From positions 1 through 39,451 of the forward strand of contig JAFTGB010000006.1 in assembly GCA_017458125.1 (NCBI GenBank): DNA of 39,451 nt, in the 5' to 3' direction. The position numbers and the translations under genes were made by a program. A model generated the notes under the pieces. That model did not search any database. It was not told the DNA's origin and saw nothing but the letters and a program-made list of their open reading frames with translations. Position 1 is the stretch's first letter; each line of letters starts with the position of its first letter. This document shows, piece after piece, positions 34,581 to 39,451 of this stretch. The stretch is from Prevotella sp. Its GTDB lineage: Bacteria; Bacteroidota; Bacteroidia; Bacteroidales; Bacteroidaceae.

Positions 34581-34609
34581 GAGAAATAGTGAAATAGTCA
34601 AATCGTAAA
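34581..34609 (+). repeat. Octamer tract before the small lipoprotein gene
   Basis: AAATAGTG, AAATAGTC, AAATCGTA units end at the ATG at 34610. The arrangement and even the first codons (ATGAAAAGG) match the tract in front of the HMA gene. Confidence 0.8.
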
Positions 34610-35083
34610 ATGAAAAGGTTGCTCTTTGCCGTCGTGGCCTCCGTGGCTTTCATGGCATGTACCCAACAGCAGGCACGGTTCAACTACCGTGGCCTGCCAT
34701 TTACGCTGACCACTCAGCAGTTTACTGACTCCATGACAGCCCGCGGCTTCGTCGTCGACTCAGCAGCGTCTGACAGCGGGCGCACCCTCGTCTATGCCAA
34801 GGCGGGCGAGCACTACCGCGTGCTGATGGCCTACGAGCAGGACGCGATGAAGGTCGTACAGGAGACCTACGCCCTGTCGACCAACGACAGTACGCGCCGC
34901 CTGTGGCAGCAGTTGCGCGACGGACTGGAGCAGGAGCTGGGCGCGTGGCCCGACTGTCCCATTCTGAAGGACGACCACAAGGTGGCTAACTTCGATGCTA
35001 CCGACGGCATCGTCTCCGTCATTCTGGAAAACACCTACAAACCCACGCTGACCGTACGCTATACACCCAAGCGCAAAGAGTAG
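34610..35083 (+). CDS. Small lipoprotein of unknown function
   Basis: This 157-residue protein has a lipoprotein signal (MKRLLFAVVASVAFMAC, Cys17). The mature part has an N-terminal stretch reading FNYRGLPFTLTTQQFTDSMT, then alternating beta and helical segments (VYAKAGEHYRVLMAYEQD; a helix with LWQQLRDGLEQELGAWPDC). It has no family I recognise. It is 30 nt downstream of the HMA gene with similar leader repeats, so the two are probably expressed together and both are envelope-located. Confidence 0.7.
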   Translation: MKRLLFAVVASVAFMACTQQQARFNYRGLPFTLTTQQFTDSMTARGFVVDSAASDSGRTLVYAKAGEHYRVLMAYEQDAMKVVQETYALSTNDSTRRLWQQLRDGLEQELGAWPDCPILKDDHKVANFDATDGIVSVILENTYKPTLTVRYTPKRKE

Positions 35084-35308
35084 GACGTCAGCGCCTCATA
35101 ACCGTTTGATTTCCACGGCGTTGAAATTTTATGCCTGACGGCACCGAATTTTATGCCCCGCGGCACCAAAAAGTATCATCCGTTTTGGTAAATCGGGCAA
35201 TCAAATTTGGAACCGTCAGGCATAAAATTTGCCACCGTCGCCAATCTTTTTTACCACCGTCGCCAATCCTTTTCCATCGCATCGCTGGTAAAAATCACCC
35301 GCATCCCT
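35084..35308. other. Intergenic stretch made of repeats, no gene
   Basis: A frame at 35131-35367 can be translated, but it runs through the repeat array and into the promoter and leader at 35309, and it has no recognisable motif. The content is the mirrored 22-bp array described at 35125-35268. Confidence 0.6.
35125..35268. repeat. Second mirrored array with 22-bp period
   Basis: AATTTTATGCC starts at 35125 and 35147, and on the other arm ACCGTC starts at 35212, 35234 and 35256; all steps within an arm are 22 bp. CCACCGTCGCCAATC is repeated exactly at 35232 and 35254. AAATTTTATGCCTGACGG (35124-35141) is the perfect reverse complement of 35213-35230, so the arms face each other across about 70 bp. 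Core sequences differ from the array at 3169-3313, but period and head-to-head layout are the same. Confidence 0.88.
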
Positions 35309-35338
35309 TTGTCGTTTCAAAATTATTTCATATCTTTG
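35309..35338 (+). promoter_or_regulatory. Promoter, copy 1 of the shared promoter-leader
   Basis: TTG (35309-35311) and TATCTTTG (35331-35338) are separated by 19 nt. The surrounding bases GTTTCAAA-TTATT are shared with copies 2 and 3. Confidence 0.85.
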
Positions 35339-35344
35339 CAGCAT

Positions 35345-35413
35345 CGCTTGTTAGCCCTGAGGGGTGAGCGGGCGGTCTTATAGTATAAGAAAGACGTAGC
35401 AGTTACGACGATT
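35345..35413 (+). ncRNA. Shared leader RNA, copy 1 (toxin-antitoxin cassette)
   Basis: The leader begins near GCATCGCTTGTTAGCCCTGA. CGCT-AGCG can enclose a CCCT/GGGG hairpin, followed by a short CTTATA-G-TATAAG palindrome within GTCTT...AAGAC. The same sequence follows the promoters at 36001 and 36782. In copy 2 the palindrome reads CTTATT-GT-AATAAG, so pairing is kept although bases differ. Confidence 0.6.
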
Positions 35414-35647
35414 ATGGAAACAACAACAAGACGATACAGCACTTACCACTACGACCTCACACCATTTACCATGGAGGAACTGAACGCCCGTATTGATAAA
35501 GCCGAGACAGAAATTGCGGCTGGAAACGTCATTGACCACGAAGACTTATGGCGTGAGTTGGAAGAAGAGTTCGCAAAAGAGGATGCCGAGGAGGATGCCC
35601 GCTTTGCCAATTCATACGTTGAGGAAGAACAATTCGCAACGGTATGA
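35414..35647 (+). CDS. Antitoxin of a RelE/ParE-type toxin-antitoxin pair
   Basis: This 77-residue acidic protein begins METTTRRYSTYHYDLTPFTM. The MEELNARIDKAETEIAAGN and EDLWRELEEEFAKEDAEEDA segments are the helical, acidic kind that wraps RelE/ParE toxins in Bacteroidota. No clear DNA-binding domain can be named at the N-terminus, so autoregulation by operator binding is uncertain; the structured leader could replace it. The stop overlaps the toxin start by ATGA (4 nt). The first four codons are shared at DNA level with the small ORF of the next cassette. Confidence 0.75.
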   Translation: METTTRRYSTYHYDLTPFTMEELNARIDKAETEIAAGNVIDHEDLWRELEEEFAKEDAEEDARFANSYVEEEQFATV

Positions 35648-35955
35648 AGATAAAATGGAGTTCCACGGCCAGAGGTGACATGTGTCAGGTAGCCCGTTAC
35701 ATAACGAAAAAGTTCGGACGGAGAGCCAGAGAAGAATTCCTCCAGCGGATTAAGGACACAGAGAAACTTATCGAAAGCCAGCCGAACATTGGCCCTATTG
35801 ACCCGCTCTACGCCGACCGCGCCTTAACCTACCGTAGCGTCGTCATTAATGGCCTGAACAAAATGGTCTACCGCATAGATGGCGACATCATCTACATCGT
35901 TGATTTCTGGGACACCCGTCGCGAACCTGTTAGTAAGGCCTCGCAGACAGAGTAG
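35644..35955 (+). CDS. RelE/ParE family toxin
   Basis: This 103-residue basic protein (MKIKWSSTARGDMCQVARYI) has the fold and motif order of RelE/ParE toxins. Helices 1-2 include ARGDMCQVARYITKKFGRRA, then REEFLQRIKDTEKLIESQP. The beta-sheet carries YRSVVINGLNKMVYRIDGDI and the C-terminal strand IIYIVDFWDTRREP. ParE members poison gyrase and RelE members cut mRNA; the conserved residues visible here do not decide which. It is translationally coupled to the antitoxin gene. Confidence 0.85.
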   Translation: MKIKWSSTARGDMCQVARYITKKFGRRAREEFLQRIKDTEKLIESQPNIGPIDPLYADRALTYRSVVINGLNKMVYRIDGDIIYIVDFWDTRREPVSKASQTE

Positions 35956-36000
35956 CAAAACTTGTTAGCAGGACAGGCAAAAAATTCCTTGCCGTTATTT

Positions 36001-36030
36001 TTGCCATTTCAAATTTATTCCCTATCTTTG
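36001..36030 (+). promoter_or_regulatory. Promoter, copy 2 of the shared promoter-leader
   Basis: TTG (36001-36003) and TATCTTTG (36023-36030) are separated by 19 nt. The upstream sequence AAAAATTCCTTGCCG (from 35980) is shared with copy 3. Confidence 0.85.
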
Positions 36031-36106
36031 CAGCATCGCTTGTTAGCCCTGAGGGGTGAGCGGGCGGTCTTATTGTAATAAGAAAGACGAAGCAGCTACG
36101 ACGATT
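36031..36106 (+). ncRNA. Shared leader RNA, copy 2 (DUF6169-like cassette)
   Basis: Near-identical to copy 1 from CAGCATCGCTTG through AAGAAAGACG, and on through a linker (AGCAGCTACGACGATT, with TAGCAGTTACGACGATT in copy 1) to ATGGAAACAACA. The terminal palindrome has changed on both sides (CTTATT/AATAAG). Confidence 0.6.
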
Positions 36107-36235
36107 ATGGAAACAACACGCGAACAAGCTATCAACTGGCTCAAGGCAGCGCAAAAGCGTCAGCAGGAGTGGCAGCAGGAAGTGAAACAACGCTGGACCG
36201 AAAGACAGCAGAAGTCTATGGCAACAACAGCATGA
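36107..36235 (+). CDS. Small 42-residue helical protein, first gene of a coupled pair
   Basis: Translation gives METTREQAINWLKAAQKRQQ followed by a further Gln/Trp/Lys-rich helical stretch ending SMATTA. It starts at the same place relative to the leader as the antitoxin in copy 1, with the same METT start codons. Its stop overlaps the next gene's start by ATGA, exactly as in the toxin-antitoxin pair. I do not recognise a family. By layout it could be the antitoxin-like partner or a coupling leader peptide. It is too short for routine gene calling. Confidence 0.65.
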   Translation: METTREQAINWLKAAQKRQQEWQQEVKQRWTERQQKSMATTA

Positions 36236-36729
36236 AACTCTTCCAACTCGACCGCATTAATAAAATTGCCCCCTACGAGGTAAGTGTGGAGGGCAAGCAG
36301 TTTGTTTTCAGCACTATCCATGGTCTGCGCTATGAAGTGCGTTTCTTTGAGGAACAGCCCATTGGTGGCTGCGAGACATGGCAGTTCAGCTTTGCAAAAG
36401 CCAACAGCGAACCAGCTCCTGAAGACCCGTATGTTCGCTTTACCCTCTTCACTATCATTGACGAGTTCTTCCTTGAAAATCAGGACGTGCTGCTATATGT
36501 CTGCGATACCAGTGACAGCCGTGAAGCAGCTCGCAACCGTCTTTTTATACGCTGGTTCAAACAATCGGCTCAGCCTGACCGTTTTACTATCCGTTCTGCA
36601 AACACCGTTATAGAGGGCCAAGGCTTCTATGCAGCCATTATTGTTGAGAACAGTAATCCGCTGCTGACAGACATTACTGCCGACTTTGACCGAACGGCAG
36701 TATCGCTTACTAACAAACCAGGCGAATAG
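36232..36729 (+). CDS. DUF6169-like protein, second gene of a coupled pair
   Basis: This 165-residue protein begins MKLFQLDRINKIAPYEVSVE. VLLYVCDTSDSREAARNRLF followed by IRWF, and GFYAAIIVENSNPLL, match what I remember of DUF6169 proteins in Bacteroidota (function unknown). The start was set at the ATGA overlap with the small ORF rather than at the longer in-frame start 36169, which lies inside that ORF. It is compact, mixed alpha/beta and soluble, with no signal peptide. The cassette layout mirrors the toxin-antitoxin pair upstream, so a toxin or effector role is a hypothesis. Confidence 0.75.
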   Translation: MKLFQLDRINKIAPYEVSVEGKQFVFSTIHGLRYEVRFFEEQPIGGCETWQFSFAKANSEPAPEDPYVRFTLFTIIDEFFLENQDVLLYVCDTSDSREAARNRLFIRWFKQSAQPDRFTIRSANTVIEGQGFYAAIIVENSNPLLTDITADFDRTAVSLTNKPGE

Positions 36730-36781
36730 CAATAACACGCTTACAACGGGAGGGAAACTGAAAAATTCCTTGCCGTTTCCT

Positions 36782-36811
36782 TTGCCGTTTCAAATTTATT
36801 CCCTATCTTTG
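36782..36811 (+). promoter_or_regulatory. Promoter, copy 3 of the shared promoter-leader
   Basis: TTG (36782-36784) and TATCTTTG (36804-36811) are separated by 19 nt. It is identical to copy 2 across CAAATTTATTCCCTATCTTTG apart from flanking changes. Confidence 0.85.
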
Positions 36812-36817
36812 CAGCAT

Positions 36818-37088
36818 CGCTTGTTAGCCCCGAGGGGTGAGCGGGCGGTCTTATTGTATAAGAAAGACGTTTTCGAACGTCTGTCGTTGTGGGTCGTGAA
36901 CTTCGCAAATTCCATTCATCACAACAGGCAGATGGCAACGAAGCGTCACGTGGTGCGTATCTATATACCTTAAATATATAGTCCGTGCTGGCGTGGGCTA
37001 ACGAGCGTTGTCTATCCTGTGTGATGAGGGCAATGCGAAGGCCTACGACCCCAGGGTAGACTAAGAAGCAAACACCTACGCCTTTTTT
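36818..37088 (+). ncRNA. Structured RNA: shared leader, then branched domain ending in a U6 terminator
   Basis: The copy 3 leader matches copies 1-2 to AAGAAAGACG and then diverges into a 7-bp hairpin with a TTCG loop (36865-36882). Further helices are GTTGTG/CACAAC (36886-36891 with 36920-36925) and CTATATA/TATATAG (36961-36981). A 10-bp helix pairs GTCTATCCTG (37010-37019) with CAGGGTAGAC (37052-37061). A closing helix pairs GGCGTGGG (36990-36997) with CCTACGCC (37075-37082) and is followed directly by TTTTTT. It has no convincing ORF. It may be a stand-alone small RNA or an attenuating leader of the BspA-like gene. It resembles no RNA class I can name. Confidence 0.6.
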
Positions 37089-37164
37089 GTGCCGTAAGCC
37101 AACCCCCAAACGCATGACTTAATTGCCGAAGTTGAGGTGTGATAGGCAGAAAGAAAAGAGAAAA

Positions 37165-39051
37165 ATGAAGAAAAATTTACTAACCATGTTGCTGTCATTG
37201 CTCATCCCGTTAGGAGCTTTGGCACAGGAGGCTTATGCCGTGTTAACGGCTGACGGGACGCTTACATTCTACTATGACAACCAAAGGAGTGTAAGGGAAG
37301 GAACAACGTATGATTTGAATGCGGGAAGAAACCGTCCTGATTGGTATAAAGATAATGACGGTATAACACAAGTTATCTTTGATGCTTCGTTTCGCGATGC
37401 TCGGCCTTCGACTACTTATTCTTGGTTTCATGGCTGTACAAAATTGACTTCGTTGGATTTAAGCAACCTCAATACCAGTAATGTAACAGATATGAGTGAA
37501 ATGTTTGAATGGTGTACTGGGCTATCTTCATTAGATTTGAGTAATTTTGACACGAGTAATGTTACTGATATGGGGGCTATGTTTAGCTTTAGTCATATAG
37601 CATCAGTAAATTTAAGTAGTTTTGAGACAGGTAAAGTGACAGCCATGAATGCAATGTTTTCTTATTGTTCAAGCTTAACCTCGTTGGATTTGAGTAATTT
37701 TGACACCAGCAATGTTACGCAGATGAGCAGTATGTTCAAACAATGCTATGGACTAGTCTCATTGGATTTGAGTAATTTTGACACTCGAAATGTTACAGAT
37801 ATGAGTTCTATGTTTGATTACTGTTTCCAAATCTCCTCGTTGAATTTGAGTAATTTTAACACGGGCAATGTGGAGTATATGGAGAATATGTTCAGTGGCT
37901 GTCGCGGTCTGACATCATTGGATTTGAGCAACCTCAACACCAGCAATGTAACGAATATGAGCAATATGTTCAACGGCTGCAGCGGTTTGACATCATTGGA
38001 CTTGAGTAACCTCAACACCAGCAATGTAACGAGAATGGGCGGTATGTTCTATGACTGCCTCAGTCTGACTTCATTAGATTTGAGTAGTTTCGATACGAGT
38101 AATGTTACGGATATGAGTTCTATGTTCGGCGGTTGCTTTTCTCTTACAACTATCAATTGCGGTTTGGACTGGTCTACTGATAAGGTAACTAACTCCACTG
38201 ATATGTTTAAAGACTGTGTAGCACTTGTTGGTGGATATGGTACAGCTTACGATAGTAATTATATTGATAAAAGCTATGCATGCATAGACTTAGTCCCATA
38301 CTATTCTGGCTATTTGACATTGACACTTATATGTGACGAGAATAGTGAGGATTTGCCTTTGGCACTTGGCATGGAAACATGCATCAAGGTAAAACGTACT
38401 ATCAATGCAGACGAGTGGAGTACCATCAGTCTGCCGTTTGATATGACGGAAGAGCAAGTAAAGAAGGTCTTCGGAAATGACGTGCTGCTAAAAGAATATG
38501 TCGGTTATAATGTATATTTAGATAACGATAAAAACGTAACAGGCATTAATCTGAACTTTGTAGACGCGGACCTTACGAACGGGTTCCACTTGAACCACCC
38601 TTACCTAATAAAGGTGTCAAAGAACATAAAATCTTTTCTGGTTACTTCGACGATTAACGCTTCGAGTTGGGATGATGTGTATATAGAACAGTATGACGAA
38701 AAACGTGAGAAAAATATATACAGCGTGTTTTGGACAAATCCTGTAGCCAGAGTTTTGGATTCTGGTGAGTTATTCCTCAGCGGCAACAAATTCTGGTACT
38801 CGACGGGACTCACCAGGACAAAGGGGCTGCGGGCCAACTTCCGTTTAAGTGACCTCTTGATGTCGGCAAACGATGCTTCCGCCCGCATCAGCATGTCGTT
38901 CGACGACAGCGAGAGCACCACGGGAATAGGAAGCCTCACCCCGGCCCTCTCCGAAGACGATGGAGCTTACTACGACCTGAGCGGCCGCCGCGTGGAGAAG
39001 CCCGTGAAGGGTCTGTATATTAGAAACAACAAAAAAGTATTTGTGAAATGA
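37165..39051 (+). CDS. BspA-like surface protein with ten 24-residue repeats
   Basis: This 628-residue protein has a signal peptide (MKKNLLTMLLSLLIPLGALAQ). About ten repeats of the type LTSLDLSNFDTSNVTDMSSMF (24 residues; about 92-331) follow, the DUF285 / bacterial-surface-protein repeat related to leucine-rich repeats and linked to adhesion. A beta-sandwich region follows (INADEWSTISLPFDMTEEQV). The C-terminus has YDLSGRRVEKPVKGLYIRNN, a tail common on Prevotella surface proteins and possibly a sorting signal. The DNA up to about 38780 is AT-rich, and the last 270 nt are GC-rich like the core genes. The start at 37165 was chosen over 37123 for the signal peptide. The stop overlaps the next gene by ATGA. 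Confidence 0.9.
   Translation: MKKNLLTMLLSLLIPLGALAQEAYAVLTADGTLTFYYDNQRSVREGTTYDLNAGRNRPDWYKDNDGITQVIFDASFRDARPSTTYSWFHGCTKLTSLDLSNLNTSNVTDMSEMFEWCTGLSSLDLSNFDTSNVTDMGAMFSFSHIASVNLSSFETGKVTAMNAMFSYCSSLTSLDLSNFDTSNVTQMSSMFKQCYGLVSLDLSNFDTRNVTDMSSMFDYCFQISSLNLSNFNTGNVEYMENMFSGCRGLTSLDLSNLNTSNVTNMSNMFNGCSGLTSLDLSNLNTSNVTRMGGMFYDCLSLTSLDLSSFDTSNVTDMSSMFGGCFSLTTINCGLDWSTDKVTNSTDMFKDCVALVGGYGTAYDSNYIDKSYACIDLVPYYSGYLTLTLICDENSEDLPLALGMETCIKVKRTINADEWSTISLPFDMTEEQVKKVFGNDVLLKEYVGYNVYLDNDKNVTGINLNFVDADLTNGFHLNHPYLIKVSKNIKSFLVTSTINASSWDDVYIEQYDEKREKNIYSVFWTNPVARVLDSGELFLSGNKFWYSTGLTRTKGLRANFRLSDLLMSANDASARISMSFDDSESTTGIGSLTPALSEDDGAYYDLSGRRVEKPVKGLYIRNNKKVFVK
37438..38160 (+). repeat. Coding tandem repeats, 72 bp per unit
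   Basis: About ten 72-bp units encode the 24-residue repeats. Several neighbouring units are nearly identical in DNA (for example TTGGATTTGAGTAATTTTGA recurs), which favours slippage or recombination and repeat-number change. Confidence 0.85.
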
Positions 39052-39248
39052 AGAAGAACTATATTGCTCCGGCTATAACGAGAGAGGTTGCGCTGAAGGT
39101 ACACACCATGCTGTGTGCCTCCGGCGTGACGAGTGACGGCATTGGCTACGGTGGCGTGGACACTGGCGGCACCAAAGACCCTTCAGCCCGTGAAGGTGAC
39201 TTCTGGGACGATGAGGCTGATGACGAAAATTCCCATGGTTGGAAATAA
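39048..39248 (+). CDS. Small 66-residue protein coupled to the BspA-like gene
   Basis: The protein begins MKKNYIAPAITREVALKVHT. A short hydrophobic MLCASG is followed by a Gly/Asp-rich, strongly acidic tail (DDEADDENSHGWK). It has no signal peptide or cysteine framework. I recall similar MKKxYIxP small proteins in many Prevotella genomes without known function. The 4-nt ATGA overlap with the surface-protein stop implies translational coupling. The last codons (ENSHGWK) are encoded by a copy of the AAAATTCCCATGG palindromic element, so the repeat has contributed the C-terminus. Confidence 0.7.
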   Translation: MKKNYIAPAITREVALKVHTMLCASGVTSDGIGYGGVDTGGTKDPSAREGDFWDDEADDENSHGWK

Positions 39249-39272
39249 AATTCTGACCATCAGAATTTCTGT
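39228..39272. repeat. CCA-centred palindromes (second location)
   Basis: AAATTCTGA-CCA-TCAGAATTT (39248-39269) is a 9-bp perfect inverted repeat. Just upstream, AAAATTCCCATGG overlaps the end of the small-protein gene. Both correspond to the elements at 13577-13637 but in a different permutation. Confidence 0.75.
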
Positions 39273-39284
39273 AATCAGCATTAG

Positions 39285-39380
39285 AGTTTGAAATGTGAAG
39301 TTTGAATTTTGAAGTTTATGATTACTGTCATTTCTACATTTTTCATTTACATTTCTCATTCCTCATTTCTCATTTTATTT
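39285..39380. repeat. Degenerate 7-bp tandem tract
   Basis: Units of GAAGTTT/GAATTTT type pass into CATTTCT/CATTTTT/CTCATTC/CTCATTT units. The latter are of the same kind as at 4944-4999. The tract separates the small-protein gene from the large palindrome. Confidence 0.75.
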
Positions 39381-39390
39381 ATGTATAGTT

Positions 39391-39451
39391 GAATGATTTT
39401 TTCTGCCTACACCCGCGACACCCACAACACTGGACTTCAGTGTTGTGGGTG
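39391..39451 (+). repeat. 30-bp palindrome, copy 2, cut by the window edge
   Basis: The left arm 39403-39432 equals the left arm of copy 1 except for one base (CCCGCGAC for CCCACGAC). The loop is GACTT, the reverse complement of copy 1's AAGTC. The right arm begins at 39438 and runs off the window. The left flank GAATGATTTTTTCTGCC is in the same orientation as in copy 1. Here it lies downstream of plus-strand genes and could serve as their terminator. Confidence 0.85.

Noticed and set aside
35309-36882. Integron gene-cassette array or retron/DGR locus
   Set aside because: The repeated segment is a promoter-leader at the 5' end of each cassette rather than an attC-like site at the 3' end. No integrase or reverse transcriptase gene lies nearby, and the Xer gene at 1675 is housekeeping type.
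36686-36973. 95-residue open frame across promoter copy 3
   Set aside because: It runs through the repeated promoter and leader and has no domain; the same sequence in copies 1 and 2 is clearly untranslated leader.
36960-37088. Known structured RNA such as tmRNA, RNase P, SRP RNA or 6S
   Set aside because: None of the conserved core sequences of those RNAs that I can recall is present.

Overview
The window is a chromosomal segment of a member of the Bacteroidota, most likely Prevotella or a close relative (Prevotellaceae). The evidence is: many promoters of the TTG-N19/20-TAnnTTTG type; almost no Shine-Dalgarno sequences; the thrU-tyrU-glyT-thrT-tuf gene order followed by hpf, xerC and rpsU; a TonB-dependent receptor operon with DUF4876 and DUF6850 partners; a BspA-like 24-residue-repeat surface protein ending in a YDLSGRRV-type tail; and DUF4421, GH43 and large M16 proteins.

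Layout. 1-2985 (minus): 5' part of tuf, four tRNAs, hpf, xerC-like recombinase, rpsU. 2986-4306: intergenic array of 22-bp-spaced mirrored repeats, then a glycine-zipper lipoprotein. 4260-8180 (minus): RlpA-like protein, gdhA, DASS transporter. 8278-11352: double-receiver plus PEP/pyruvate-binding protein. 11355-14904 (minus): YqiA-type hydrolase, dinB, a palindromic intergenic element, DUF4421 protein. 14960-20955 (plus): GH43 glycosidase, then purB, an rRNA pseudouridine synthase with a long disordered N-terminus, and asnS. 20860-23770 (minus): CPA2 antiporter and a LolD-type ATPase. 23815-24880: asd. 25048-31013 (minus): TonB-dependent receptor, DUF4876 lipoprotein and DUF6850 barrel, one operon. 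31045-35083 (plus): M16 protease, HMA metal-binding protein, small lipoprotein. 35084-39451: accessory region.

The accessory region is the most unusual part. One promoter plus about 60 nt of leader occurs three times within 1.6 kb. Copy 1 drives a RelE/ParE-type toxin-antitoxin pair. Copy 2 drives a 42-codon ORF translationally coupled to a DUF6169-like gene. Copy 3 leads into about 350 nt of structured, terminator-like RNA before the BspA-like gene, which is itself coupled by ATGA to a 66-residue peptide gene. Copies 1 and 2 share sequence through the first codons of the downstream gene, so copy 2 looks like a second, undescribed toxin-antitoxin-like cassette.

Repeats are the other theme. 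There are two intergenic arrays with an exact 22-bp period and head-to-head arms (3169-3313 and 35125-35268). A 30-bp perfect palindrome occurs at 13716-13780 and again at the right edge with its loop inverted. Degenerate 7-8-bp tandem tracts lie at many gene borders, and one of them sits inside the signal-peptide region of the rlpA-like gene.

Most remaining genes are housekeeping: translation (tuf, tRNAs, rpsU, hpf, asnS, pseudouridine synthase), nitrogen and amino-acid metabolism (gdhA, asd), purine synthesis (purB), and envelope and transport functions. All family assignments come from reading motifs and from memory of the families; no database search was run.
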